From Fabrea salina (lineage: Eukaryota > Ciliophora > Heterotrichea > Heterotrichida > Fabreidae), in assembly GCA_022984795.1 (NCBI GenBank), contig JALIHJ010000008.1, forward strand, positions 269,451-333,450: 64,000 bases of DNA, given 5' to 3'. The notes beneath the pieces were generated by a model. That model was not told where the DNA came from. It worked only from the letters and a program-made list of their open reading frames with translations, and searched no databases. The translations under genes were made by a program, and so were the position numbers. Positions 51,754 to 60,413 of the stretch are shown here, one piece after another; position 1 is the first letter of the stretch, and each line of letters starts with the position of its first letter.

Positions 51754-52581
51754 TTATTCGAAGGGATTCGGAGGGTTGCCTTGTGTTTTTAAGTTCCGGA
51801 GAGTTTCTCGGGCTTCTTGGAGTTGGACTTTCAAGGAAGCGTGTTTTTCGGAGTTTATGTAGTTTTCGACCATAGCGTCTTCAAGTTGTTTTTCAAGCAC
51901 TTGTTCTTGCTTTTTCAACAAACCCAAAGAGTCGTTGAGCTTTTTGTTGGCGTTCGAAAGTTGTTCCAACTCGTCTTGTCTTTTCCTCTGAGTTTCTAAG
52001 AGTTTCGAAAGTTTCCTAGACAACTGGATGTACTTCGCCTGGGAACTCAGCAGTTCTGACTTAGCTAGGTGGGTGTCCGAACTTGCTGCAAAATTCAAAA
52101 TCAAAGAAATGACTTCTTGGACTTCCGAAGGGCCCAAAAACAGCCCTTCTGGGCGCTCACTGAACAAAGCAGGCACAAGTTCTGACCAGGAACGCGAAAT
52201 GCTCGAGCGGAAACTTCTGATGCTTTGCAAACTCGACCGAGTATCTTGGTTCGTTTTGCACTGGTAAAGCAAGTCCGCCAAGTCCCTTGCCATTTGGGCT
52301 TTTTCTAAAAGTGAGTAGTCGCAAGTTTCCTCTGGAAGACAAAACAAAGACTCCCCCTTAGTTCCAGCTTCTTTGTTGAACTCTTCGTTTATAGTTGCTG
52401 AAAGTGTACTGATAGTAATATCTAAGTAAGGATGCAAGTCGCACTCCTCTCCCAAGTCCAAGTCTTCAAAACTCACTCTGTTCGAACTCTGAACTCCAGG
52501 CAAGCCACTCAACAAACTGGCTTCTCCACTTAGGTGCGTTCTAGAGATCTTACTAGGTTCTATTTTAGGGTACTGTTCCAT
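51754..52581 (-). CDS. Coiled-coil protein of unknown function
   Basis: 275 residues from the ATG at 52581 (MEQYPKIEPSK). The N-terminal half is acidic with helical blocks (KAQMARDLADLLYQCKTNQD); a coiled coil spans about 170-265. Ends LKTQGNPPNPFE. No family recognised. Divergent from the ankyrin-repeat gene with 15 bp between start codons. Confidence 0.62.
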   Translation of the reverse strand: MEQYPKIEPSKISRTHLSGEASLLSGLPGVQSSNRVSFEDLDLGEECDLHPYLDITISTLSATINEEFNKEAGTKGESLFCLPEETCDYSLLEKAQMARDLADLLYQCKTNQDTRSSLQSIRSFRSSISRSWSELVPALFSERPEGLFLGPSEVQEVISLILNFAASSDTHLAKSELLSSQAKYIQLSRKLSKLLETQRKRQDELEQLSNANKKLNDSLGLLKKQEQVLEKQLEDAMVENYINSEKHASLKVQLQEARETLRNLKTQGNPPNPFE

Positions 52582-52596
52582 ACTTTTATATCTGAA

Positions 52597-53457
52597 ATGA
52601 ACAACTTGCAAATCAAAAAGACTCCCAGTTCCTACGTAATTAGGCCCTGCCAAACTCCTTTTAAAAAGAAGCTCACTAAGTGCTTGCGCAATTCCTCTTC
52701 ACAGTCCAAAAGGTACAAACTAGCTTCTCACTCTCCCAAAACTCCAGTGACCCACATTTCCCCATCAAAAAACTCAAACAAGTCCATTCTGCCTTGCTTC
52801 AGTATCTACAGACCACCAGTGTCCTTGATCACTCCCAGAAACTACCTCAACTTCAAAAAGCCCCCCAAGTCTACTCACTCATCAGTCTCAGTAGTTACTG
52901 TCAAAAAGGCCTTGATGCAAATCAAGATCCCTAAACCCAGTTACTTTTCAGCACTGAAACTTAGTTTGAAGCAACTCAAGTGTTACGGTTTAACTCCTTC
53001 TCAATTCATAGCTTCGAAAGACTCCATCCCTTCGAAGCCTTTTGACAGAAAAGACTCAACGAAAGTCATTAAGTTAGCAAAGGAAGGCAACTTGCTGGAA
53101 CTCAAGCAACTAGTAACTAAGGACAGGTGGCTAGTCCATGTTTTAGACTCAATGCAGATGACCCCCTTGCATTGGGCTTCCTTGAGAAATCACAAAGAAG
53201 TTGCTTCCTTTTTAATACAGAACAACTGCTTTATTGATGCTATTGACCTAAGCCACAGAACTCCCCTTTTCATTGCAACTAGGGCAGGAAATGAAGAAAT
53301 GCTAAACTTACTTATTCAGCATGGTGCTGACTCCTGGATTAGGTCTAGTTCTGGTAAGCTTCCTTTGCGTTCCACTAAAGACTACAACATTTCTAGGACC
53401 TTGCAGAAAACCATGCTTCATCAATTTTCTACTAAGTATAAACTAGGCTTTTCATAA
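52597..53457 (+). CDS. Ankyrin-repeat protein with a disordered basic N terminus
   Basis: 286 residues from ATG 52597. The first 150 residues are Ser/Lys/Pro-rich. Residues about 165-260 hold three ankyrin-type repeats: VIKLAKEGNLLELKQLV, MTPLHWASLRNHKEVASFLI and RTPLFIATRAGNEEMLNLLI followed by QHGADSWIRSSSGKLPL. A protein-protein interaction role is likely; the partner is unknown. Confidence 0.8.
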   Translation: MNNLQIKKTPSSYVIRPCQTPFKKKLTKCLRNSSSQSKRYKLASHSPKTPVTHISPSKNSNKSILPCFSIYRPPVSLITPRNYLNFKKPPKSTHSSVSVVTVKKALMQIKIPKPSYFSALKLSLKQLKCYGLTPSQFIASKDSIPSKPFDRKDSTKVIKLAKEGNLLELKQLVTKDRWLVHVLDSMQMTPLHWASLRNHKEVASFLIQNNCFIDAIDLSHRTPLFIATRAGNEEMLNLLIQHGADSWIRSSSGKLPLRSTKDYNISRTLQKTMLHQFSTKYKLGFS

Positions 53458-53465
53458 ATGTTTAA

Positions 53466-54581
53466 CTAGTTCTCACTTGACTTCTGGCTTGACTTCTGGC
53501 TTGACTTCTCACTTGACTTCTCACTTGACTTCTCACTTGACTTCTCACTTGACTTCTCACTTGACTTCTCACTTGACTTTTTTGAAGAAGATAAACTAGA
53601 GTTCTTTGATTGTTCTTTCGAGTTCTTGCTCCTCGACTTTTCTTCACTAGAGCCAACTTTATTCCCTTCTAGATTTCCCGAAGCTTTTTCAATTCCTTGT
53701 TGAGTGTTTGTTAAGGGCTTTTGCAACTCAGTGCTTTCTGGTTTTAAGCTATTAGAGGCTTTGACTGACTTGGTCTTCTTCACTTCTGAAGTAGCCTGGA
53801 CACTTGAAGTTGGTTTTGGTGAACTCTTGCGGTCTTGGGAGTTCTTGGTTTCCTCTGTTTCGTTGATCTTAGTTAAGTTTTCTTCATCAGCTTTTACTTG
53901 TTTAGGCTTTTTCAGTGGCTTAATTTTCTTTTTAGACTGCAACTCGCCGTAAAAATCCTTAGCGATTTTAAGTGTAGCTGAGTTTTGGAACCTGTTGTGG
54001 TGTTTTTTGGATTTTTTAGGGTTCAAAGAAAGGTTCATGTAAGTTTCAGGGGCCTCTTCGTTTGTTTCTTCAGAACTCAAAGGAGGTAGGTGGTTTGTCC
54101 TTCCTTTGTACCTGGGTTTCTTAGTTTTGGGAACGTTTAGTTTGCTAATCATCTTTTTGACCTTGCTTTTCAGTTGGAACTCTTGGTCGAACTTTTTGAA
54201 GTCAACTTGAGGTGGCAGTTTTTGGATCTTTTCAACAATTTGTTGGTTTTCTCTTATGATTTTGTTTGCGTCTTGTTTTCTAAGTAAGTAGTTGAGACTC
54301 TTCCCAGCAGGTGGTTCACTCTCAACTAGTCTTTTGCCCTTCCCTGCAATAATGCTGTTGATCTTTTCCAGAAGTATCTTGTTTTCCGAGGCAATTGCTT
54401 TTTCTCGCTCCTCAACTAGAAACTGTTGGGTTTTGTTTCTAGTTTTAGCAAAGTTCTTGAAGAAGGGCATCGAGTTGTCAATCCTGTCTGTGGAAGTCTT
54501 CCTTATCTTCTTGAGTTTCTTTTTATGGATCTTGTCAGTGTGTTTTCTGTACCACCGACTTATTGCATTCTCATAAATCAT
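53466..54581 (-). CDS. CFAP97-family protein with a Ser-Glu-Lys repeat tail
   Basis: 371 residues. The CFAP97 signature is at about 45-125: RNKTQQFLVEEREKAIASEN, KILLEKINSIIAGKG, SLNYLLRKQDANKIIRENQQ. Linker regions are Lys/Ser-rich. The last 40 residues are SSEK/SSQK four-residue repeats encoded by 12-bp tandem units. Related in its core to the gene at 3668-4504, but otherwise diverged. Probably a ciliary protein. Confidence 0.75.
   Translation of the reverse strand: MIYENAISRWYRKHTDKIHKKKLKKIRKTSTDRIDNSMPFFKNFAKTRNKTQQFLVEEREKAIASENKILLEKINSIIAGKGKRLVESEPPAGKSLNYLLRKQDANKIIRENQQIVEKIQKLPPQVDFKKFDQEFQLKSKVKKMISKLNVPKTKKPRYKGRTNHLPPLSSEETNEEAPETYMNLSLNPKKSKKHHNRFQNSATLKIAKDFYGELQSKKKIKPLKKPKQVKADEENLTKINETEETKNSQDRKSSPKPTSSVQATSEVKKTKSVKASNSLKPESTELQKPLTNTQQGIEKASGNLEGNKVGSSEEKSRSKNSKEQSKNSSLSSSKKSSEKSSEKSSEKSSEKSSEKSSEKSSQKSSQKSSEN
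53467..53579. repeat. 12-bp coding tandem repeat (about nine units)
   Basis: Units of ACTTGACTTCTC with GGC variants (GGCTTGACTTCT) at the left end; on the coding strand each unit encodes Ser-Ser-Glu-Lys or Ser-Ser-Gln-Lys. It forms the C terminus of the CFAP97-like protein. Near-identical units suggest recent slippage or unequal exchange. Confidence 0.93.
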
Positions 54582-54584
54582 TAT

Positions 54585-55616
54585 TTATTGGTTAAAGAAG
54601 GGAAGGGCCTTCCTAAGTAGTGCCTCGTTGCCCCCCATCTCCACATACGAACAGTAACTGCTGAAGAAGTCCTTAAGTCTGACTACTCCAAAATTCAAAT
54701 AGTCCATAACTGAGTTGTCCGCTTCATCGTACATTGCCAAAGCCCAAATTCCCCAAAAGTAGTCCGCAGCAATCTGGCACCTCTTCACCTCTGCCCACAT
54801 TTCTTGGTCGGCTCCGTAGCTCTTAACGTACTCTGCAACAATTTCATCACTAGGAAGAAATTCTGGAGTGTAGGTGTAAAAGGGGTACACTGGGTGGGTG
54901 TAGTCAAACTTCAAGTCTGCAAATAAAATTCCCAAGTCGTATCCTCTGTAGGCGTATTCCGCAAAGTCATAGTCTATGATGTGGACTTCCTCTGTGTCTT
55001 CTTTGTAAAGTATGTTCAGGGGGTGTGTGTCTAGGTGGCTGAAGACAATTGGCGAATTACTTGGTTCAATGTCCTTGAGCATTTCGAAGTACTTAGCATC
55101 CAAGAATTCAAGTGCTTCGGCAATTTCTTCTTGCCTTGTAACGCAAGATCTCAGATTAACTTCTGCAAGCTTTCTCCAGTTATCAGCTAGCCTACTGGGT
55201 GTAGAAACAGTGTTATTAAGGCTTTCTTTCATATCCACAGCGTGAAAAGACCTTAAAGCGTTTCCTACTTTTCGGGCAAATTCGACTTGGATGTACTCAT
55301 CCCTGTCAATATGCCTGGTGCCCTCTAAGTACTCTTCAAGACGAACGGAGTCCGTTTCTCCATAGATTTTGGGAGCAATTCCCAGTTCCGAGAGGGAATT
55401 GAAAATTTTTGAAGTTTTTTTTGAGTCAATTACTTCGTCAGAACCAAAGACTCTATAGATGATTCTTTTTGGAGAGACGTCAAACTCCGTCTCAATCAGA
55501 TAAACTTTGTTGGAAAGTCCAACTAACTTATTGATTGTGCAAGACTCTTCGCTTACCTCTCCCCATGAAGCCACGTTTTGCTTACAAATTTCTAAAGCCT
55601 TACTTAAATTCACCAT
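54585..55616 (-). CDS. Choline/ethanolamine kinase
   Basis: 343 residues. LVGLSNKVYLIE (ATP loop), PKRIIYRVFG (lysine/arginine strand), EEYLEGTRHI, the catalytic HxD in VFSHLDTHPLNILYK and Mg-binding VHIIDYDFAEYAYRGYDLG. These are choline/ethanolamine kinase family motifs. It phosphorylates choline or ethanolamine in the Kennedy pathway; preference is not clear, as the Brenner motif is altered (HLDTHPLNIL instead of HNDLLSGNIL). Confidence 0.9.
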   Translation of the reverse strand: MVNLSKALEICKQNVASWGEVSEESCTINKLVGLSNKVYLIETEFDVSPKRIIYRVFGSDEVIDSKKTSKIFNSLSELGIAPKIYGETDSVRLEEYLEGTRHIDRDEYIQVEFARKVGNALRSFHAVDMKESLNNTVSTPSRLADNWRKLAEVNLRSCVTRQEEIAEALEFLDAKYFEMLKDIEPSNSPIVFSHLDTHPLNILYKEDTEEVHIIDYDFAEYAYRGYDLGILFADLKFDYTHPVYPFYTYTPEFLPSDEIVAEYVKSYGADQEMWAEVKRCQIAADYFWGIWALAMYDEADNSVMDYLNFGVVRLKDFFSSYCSYVEMGGNEALLRKALPFFNQ

Positions 55617-55748
55617 TTATAAACGTGAGGATTAGAAACTATTTTTTGGTTGAATTATTAGTTCCAATATGCCAGAAAACCTATTTCCTATCTATACAGA
55701 GGTTCCTTTAGTAAATGAGCTAAAATAATTATAAGCAATATTCTAGAA

Positions 55749-56750
55749 ATGAAAAAAGTCGCAATTGTCGGTGCAGGCTTAACCGGACTTAGTGCTGCTA
55801 CAAAGCTCCAGGGGGCTTTTGAGGTCACAATACTCGAAAAGTCCAGAGGTGTGAGTGGAAGGGCTGCAACCAGAAGACTAGAAGAAATTGCCTTTGATCA
55901 CGGTGCCCAATACTTCACTGCTTACACCCAAGAAGTCATCAGCCTCGTCCAAGCCTGGGAAGAAAAAGGAGTCATACAGCAATGGAACCCCAACTTAGTT
56001 GCAATCGACTCTGTTTCTGGCGAAGTGACTCCTAAAACCAATGGACCTCCCAGGTACGTGGGAGTACCAACAATGACTGCCTTAGCCAAGCACCTAGCTG
56101 AAGGCCAAAATTTTATTCCAAGCACCTTCGTAAAGTCAATTTACTTAGAAGACGGAAAATGGGTGATAGAGACCGAACAAGGAAACCAAGCAGACAGGTT
56201 CGATGCTGTAATAGTAACCATTCCTAGAGAGCAAACCCAGCAAATTCTTCCTGAGCAGTTCTGCTCCCAGATTCCCCAAGTGACTCACGACGCTTGCTGG
56301 GCACTTATTGTGTTGTTCGACCAGCCTCTAGAAACATCCTTTGAGTCTGCATTCGTCAACAACTCAGAAGTGCTTTCTTGGATTACGGCAAACACAAAGC
56401 CTGGCAGAACAGGAGGGCATTGTGCATGGGTTATACATGCACACAAAGAATGGAGTAACTTGAACCTTGAACTTTCGCCATCTGAAGTGCAAAAGCCAAT
56501 CCTTGAAGAGTTCTTGAGGGTTGTAAACCTAGCATGTCCCAGCATCACAGAACTCCCACAAATCAAGAACGCAATGGCACAGAGATGGAGGTATTCAAAG
56601 CCCAAAAACTCCGAAAATAAAGGCTGTGTGAGCTTTCCCGAAGAAAAACTCGTTGTGTGTGGAGATTGGATGTCTGGAGCAAGAATAGAAGGCGCACTAA
56701 CTAGCGGAAGAATTTCAGCTGAAACCCTGCTAAGTATTTTTAATAACTAA
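55749..56750 (+). CDS. FAD-dependent amine oxidase-like protein, renalase family
   Basis: 333 residues. Rossmann start KKVAIVGAGLTGLSAATKLQ, then LEKSRGVSGRAATRR and FDHGAQYFTA, the block diagnostic of renalase and bacterial homologues. C-terminal FAD contact LVVCGDWMSGARIEGALTSG. Renalases oxidise aberrant dihydro-nicotinamide isomers; bacterial relatives are common. Given how sparse such genes are in protists, transfer from bacteria is possible but untested. It heads a same-strand run (renalase, BPNT1, MysC-like) with a 10-bp gap to BPNT1. Confidence 0.85.
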   Translation: MKKVAIVGAGLTGLSAATKLQGAFEVTILEKSRGVSGRAATRRLEEIAFDHGAQYFTAYTQEVISLVQAWEEKGVIQQWNPNLVAIDSVSGEVTPKTNGPPRYVGVPTMTALAKHLAEGQNFIPSTFVKSIYLEDGKWVIETEQGNQADRFDAVIVTIPREQTQQILPEQFCSQIPQVTHDACWALIVLFDQPLETSFESAFVNNSEVLSWITANTKPGRTGGHCAWVIHAHKEWSNLNLELSPSEVQKPILEEFLRVVNLACPSITELPQIKNAMAQRWRYSKPKNSENKGCVSFPEEKLVVCGDWMSGARIEGALTSGRISAETLLSIFNN

Positions 56751-56760
56751 AGTACCTAAT

Positions 56761-57672
56761 ATGGCATTGAAATCCCACAATCTATTATCAGCCTGCATCC
56801 AGCTTGCAGCTAGGTCTGGAGAAATAATCAAAACTGTGTATTCAAGTGGTAACCTCGGAACCACTGATAAAGGGGGAGATGACCCCTGCACAGTAGCTGA
56901 TATCAACTCCCAAATACTGATTCAATCCAGCATAGAAAAGTACTTCCCAGGAGTAACTGTAGTAGGAGAAGAAAAGGTCCAGAGCAGTGAAGACAGAGTT
57001 GCAAGTGGATTGAACTTTGAGGCAGTGCCACAAAGCATAATTCCTGAGGGGGTGCAGGAACTCGAAGCCCAGAACATAACTATTTGGGTAGACCCTCTGG
57101 ACGGAACAAAAAACTTCACTCTCGGAGACACACTTGGAGTCACCACCATGATCGGAATAGCCTATAGGGGGTCTCCTCTGTTTGGAGTTCTGCACCATGT
57201 GTTTTCCGAAGGCCCTTCTACTTACTGGGGAGGAGATGCTTTGGGAGTGTTCAGAACTGAAGACCCCTTTGGAAGTTACGGCAGCAAACTGGAACTTTCC
57301 CCTTGTTCTGACTACTCTGCAGTCACAACTAGGTTGCACTCCACTCCTAAAATGGAAGAATTCATCAAAAGTCTAAACCTCGACCGCTGCGAGTATGCAG
57401 ACGGAAGTGGGTACAAAGGAATCCTGGTTTTGACCGGGCAGGTTTCCTTGTACGTATTTGTGGAACCCTGGACTAAAAAGTGGGACACATGTGCACCTGA
57501 AGCCCTTTTGAAGTCAATTGGAGGAGGAATATACGACTTATCTGGGAACTCCTATAGTTACTCTTCAGACGCAGAGCACATCAACCAGAACGGGATCATC
57601 ATGTGCAGCTCTGGGTTATTCATTCAGAATGTCCTGGATGAATGGAACAAGTTTAATCATCGACTCAGTTAA
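56761..57672 (+). CDS. BPNT1: 3'(2'),5'-bisphosphate nucleotidase (BPNT1-like)
   Basis: 303 residues. Lithium-sensitive phosphatase fold: DDPCTVADINSQ, VVGEEK, metal-binding WVDPLDGTKNF and the second metal motif KKWDTCAPEALLKSIGG. KGGDDPCTVAD and the spacing fit BPNT1 rather than inositol monophosphatase. It removes the 3'-phosphate from PAP, a by-product of sulfotransferases. Length matches the family. Confidence 0.88.
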   Translation: MALKSHNLLSACIQLAARSGEIIKTVYSSGNLGTTDKGGDDPCTVADINSQILIQSSIEKYFPGVTVVGEEKVQSSEDRVASGLNFEAVPQSIIPEGVQELEAQNITIWVDPLDGTKNFTLGDTLGVTTMIGIAYRGSPLFGVLHHVFSEGPSTYWGGDALGVFRTEDPFGSYGSKLELSPCSDYSAVTTRLHSTPKMEEFIKSLNLDRCEYADGSGYKGILVLTGQVSLYVFVEPWTKKWDTCAPEALLKSIGGGIYDLSGNSYSYSSDAEHINQNGIIMCSSGLFIQNVLDEWNKFNHRLS

Positions 57673-57758
57673 CTAAAATCTAGTTAGAATATTCCTTCAA
57701 GGTTTTAAAACTCAACTACCGAACTAACTTCCATAATTTCCCGGATAAAGTTCTAGAA

Positions 57759-59297
57759 ATGGTAGATATCCATACACTACCTAGGCTGCGTGCTGTCTTG
57801 ACGATTTTAATCTTGATCGCAACTACCCCTCTGTCCTTAGCCCTAATATTTGGGGCAATTATCACAGACTCTATCAAAGAACTTGCTGGGAAGCTGAAAA
57901 AAGAAAAACTAAAATCTTATTTAGGAATGAGTGTTGCAAGCAAGTTTCTCTTCTTTGCAGGCATAAACTTATTCATCAAGTTTGTATTTGGCTATGAATT
58001 ATGGTTAAACGCAGTTTTTTCAGCTTTAACAATTATTGCTTTCCACTTCGCAGACAACAAATATCCCACAACTCAGAACAGTAAGGTGAGTGTACTCATT
58101 ACAGGAGGGAAAATGACTAAATCCCTCCTGTTCGCTAGGTGGTTCTGGAAGTGCGGGTACAGAGTAGTTCTAGTTGAGACTCCTAGGTACTGGATTTGCG
58201 GCACACGCTTTTCCCGCGCAGTGTCCTCTTTTTACACAGTCACTCCCCCTAAAATCGACCAAGAAGCCTACATAAAGGAACTTGAAAGCATTGTTGAAAA
58301 AGAGCGCATTAACTACTTTGTGCCTATCTCTGCTGCTGCAGACGCAGTTTACGATTCAACAGCAAAAAAGAAGCTAGAAAAGCTGGGGTGTGTAGTGCTT
58401 CACTTCGACACTGAAATTACTGAAATTCTAGATGACAAGCAGAAGTTCTTTGAGTACGCAGGCAAAATGCTGTCACTTAGCATTCCCAAGTCTATAAAGG
58501 TTGAATCAAGCACAGAAGTCCACAAAGTAAACGAGTCTCTAAAAAATGAATCTAAGCTTTACGTTTTGAAAAGTTTAGCTTACGATCCCATACACAGACT
58601 CGACTTGTTCAAATTGCCTTGCAGCCCTGAAAGCCTCCAAAACTATCTAGCTACTCTAGAAAACCCTATTTCCAAAGAAAGGCCCTGGCAAGTTCAGCAG
58701 TTTGTCAAAGGGGTTGAATACGCTGTTTTCGCAGTGCTACGCGACGGGAAAATTAGAGCCCTCACCATTTCTGAGTCCTCTTCCTCCCAACTCAACTACA
58801 AGCACAAAAACATCCCCCAAATAGAAGAGTGGCTTGACAACTTTGCCAAACGCACCAAACTCACCGGACAAATCAGTTTCGACTTCATCGTAGACGATCT
58901 AGGTGTAGCATACTGCATAGAATGTAACCCGCGTGTTCATTCCCAATGCTCAGTTTTCTTGAGAAAAGACGAATTAGGCAAAGCTGTAATTGAAGAAAAC
59001 TGGGAGGAAGTTCTGAAACCTGAGGACTCCAACGACCAAATATACTGGTTCTACAACGAGTTCTTCAAACTCCTTCCTAACTCTATTTTCAATTATGGAA
59101 ACATCAGCTTCTACAACGCCCTAACTACAGAAATATCCGGTAAGGATGCAATACTCGACAGTTCGGACCCCTTGCCTTTCTTGGTGACGAACCACCTACA
59201 AATGCCTCTTCTTCTAATCACTACAGCTATCAAAGGCAGGCCTTGGAAGAAACTAGACTTCTGTATAGGAAAAGTAGTTGAACTAGACGGAGACTAA
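57759..59297 (+). CDS. MysC-like ATP-grasp ligase with N-terminal membrane segments
   Basis: 512 residues. Hydrophobic segments at about 11-36 and 60-95. Then VLITGGKMTKSLLFARWFW (112-130), PRYWICGTRFSRAVSSFYTV (142-161), VPISAAADAVYDS, the ATP-grasp DDKQKFFEYAG, LKSLAYDPIHRLDLFKLPC, RPWQVQQFVKG, LTGQISFDFI, the metal-binding IECNPRVHSQ and a C-terminal FCIGKVVELDGD. From memory this string of motifs, including the lead helix and the ending, is that of cyanobacterial MysC, which joins glycine to 4-deoxygadusol in mycosporine synthesis. Substrate here is inferred. No MysA or MysB in the window. Confidence 0.85.
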   Translation: MVDIHTLPRLRAVLTILILIATTPLSLALIFGAIITDSIKELAGKLKKEKLKSYLGMSVASKFLFFAGINLFIKFVFGYELWLNAVFSALTIIAFHFADNKYPTTQNSKVSVLITGGKMTKSLLFARWFWKCGYRVVLVETPRYWICGTRFSRAVSSFYTVTPPKIDQEAYIKELESIVEKERINYFVPISAAADAVYDSTAKKKLEKLGCVVLHFDTEITEILDDKQKFFEYAGKMLSLSIPKSIKVESSTEVHKVNESLKNESKLYVLKSLAYDPIHRLDLFKLPCSPESLQNYLATLENPISKERPWQVQQFVKGVEYAVFAVLRDGKIRALTISESSSSQLNYKHKNIPQIEEWLDNFAKRTKLTGQISFDFIVDDLGVAYCIECNPRVHSQCSVFLRKDELGKAVIEENWEEVLKPEDSNDQIYWFYNEFFKLLPNSIFNYGNISFYNALTTEISGKDAILDSSDPLPFLVTNHLQMPLLLITTAIKGRPWKKLDFCIGKVVELDGD

Positions 59298-60413
59298 TAA
59301 ACTAATCCAATTAAGTTTATAATTAGCAGTACTGATCATAAATACTTAGTCAAGTTTCACCACACTCAGGCCAGTTCTAAAAACATTCAAATTTAGTAAG
59401 AATTGATCAACCTAATTCAAACTTACTTAAGAACTTAGAGTACAGTTAGAAATTTGGTTATCCAAATAACTCTTTGGTATAGACTACTTAGTGCTTTCTT
59501 TGTCTTCATCATTACTTCCCTGATGCTGTGTAATTCTTAGTACTCTAGAAGTGTTCATTCTTCTTTTGTATCATTGATTTGTGTTCATTTTCTCTAGTTA
59601 TCTACTATTTCATGCTTTCTCTACACTATTCTGTTTGTTTGGTTCATCGCTTTGTTTTCAGAAGCTAAAATCTCGCAGAACCTTCAAAGTGTTCATTCCA
59701 TTTTGGAAATGAAACTATCACTGAGTCTCCTTCTGGACTCCAAAATCCAGGTAATTTCCCTTCCAGAAATACTTGACTCTGGGCTTATCTAGAAAGTCTT
59801 CAGTGGCTTAGGCTCAAACTTCAGAGTCAAACCATCCGTTTTGGAGTCTATCAAAGCTTGTTTCGTCCAAAGTGAATATTTGAAAACTTCGGACTCAAAA
59901 GCAAAGGTGACTTTCTGGAAGCCCGTTAATGATGTAAACAGTATTGCCTTCGAACTCATAAGTTGCTTGGGGTTGCATGTTGTAAATCACAGAGCAACAG
60001 GATTTATATAATCCAAAGTTTGAATCCCATATATGAAATTATCTAAACAGAAACTAGGCAAGCTCCAAGCACTAATGCAGTAACTCTCAACCCCTAGTCT
60101 TTGTAGGGCTTTTAACACTAAATAACCAACATAAAGTAATTTCAATCATAAGTCCAGGCATATTTCATGGACCAACTCAAATTTAGAATTCAACTTACTT
60201 GTTTGCAAGCACAATCCACTAGCTCCATAAACCCAATTCTCTGTTTTAAGGGCTCCTTCTCCAGTTTTAACTAAAGTAATTAGAACTTAATTTAAATCGT
60301 AAACTCCAGGCTTCGAACCAAGGATTATCCAGGGGACCTTTCAGAAGTCTTATGTCTCTAGCCACCAAGGAAGTGGCTATTGAGCTACTTTAAAAGTTTT
60401 TTTATAAACATTA
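59298..60413. other. 1.1-kb AT-rich stretch without a clear gene
   Basis: No frame stays open for 60 codons. On the minus strand an ATG at 59978 (MQPQATYEFEGNTVYIING) begins a frame that continues for about 57 codons if its TGA codons are read as Trp, then meets TAA; other frames downstream also look partly coding. It could be a decayed gene, a gene with unusual introns, or non-coding. This is by far the largest gap up to here, where typical gaps are under 60 bp. Confidence 0.6.

Noticed and set aside
53467-53579. CRISPR-like array
   Set aside because: Units are 12 bp, contiguous without spacers and encode a Ser-Glu-Lys protein repeat in frame.
59700-59978. A definite gene on the minus strand from the ATG at 59978
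   Set aside because: More than one frame looks partly coding, there is an in-frame TAA, and no family is recognised; kept only as an unresolved gap.
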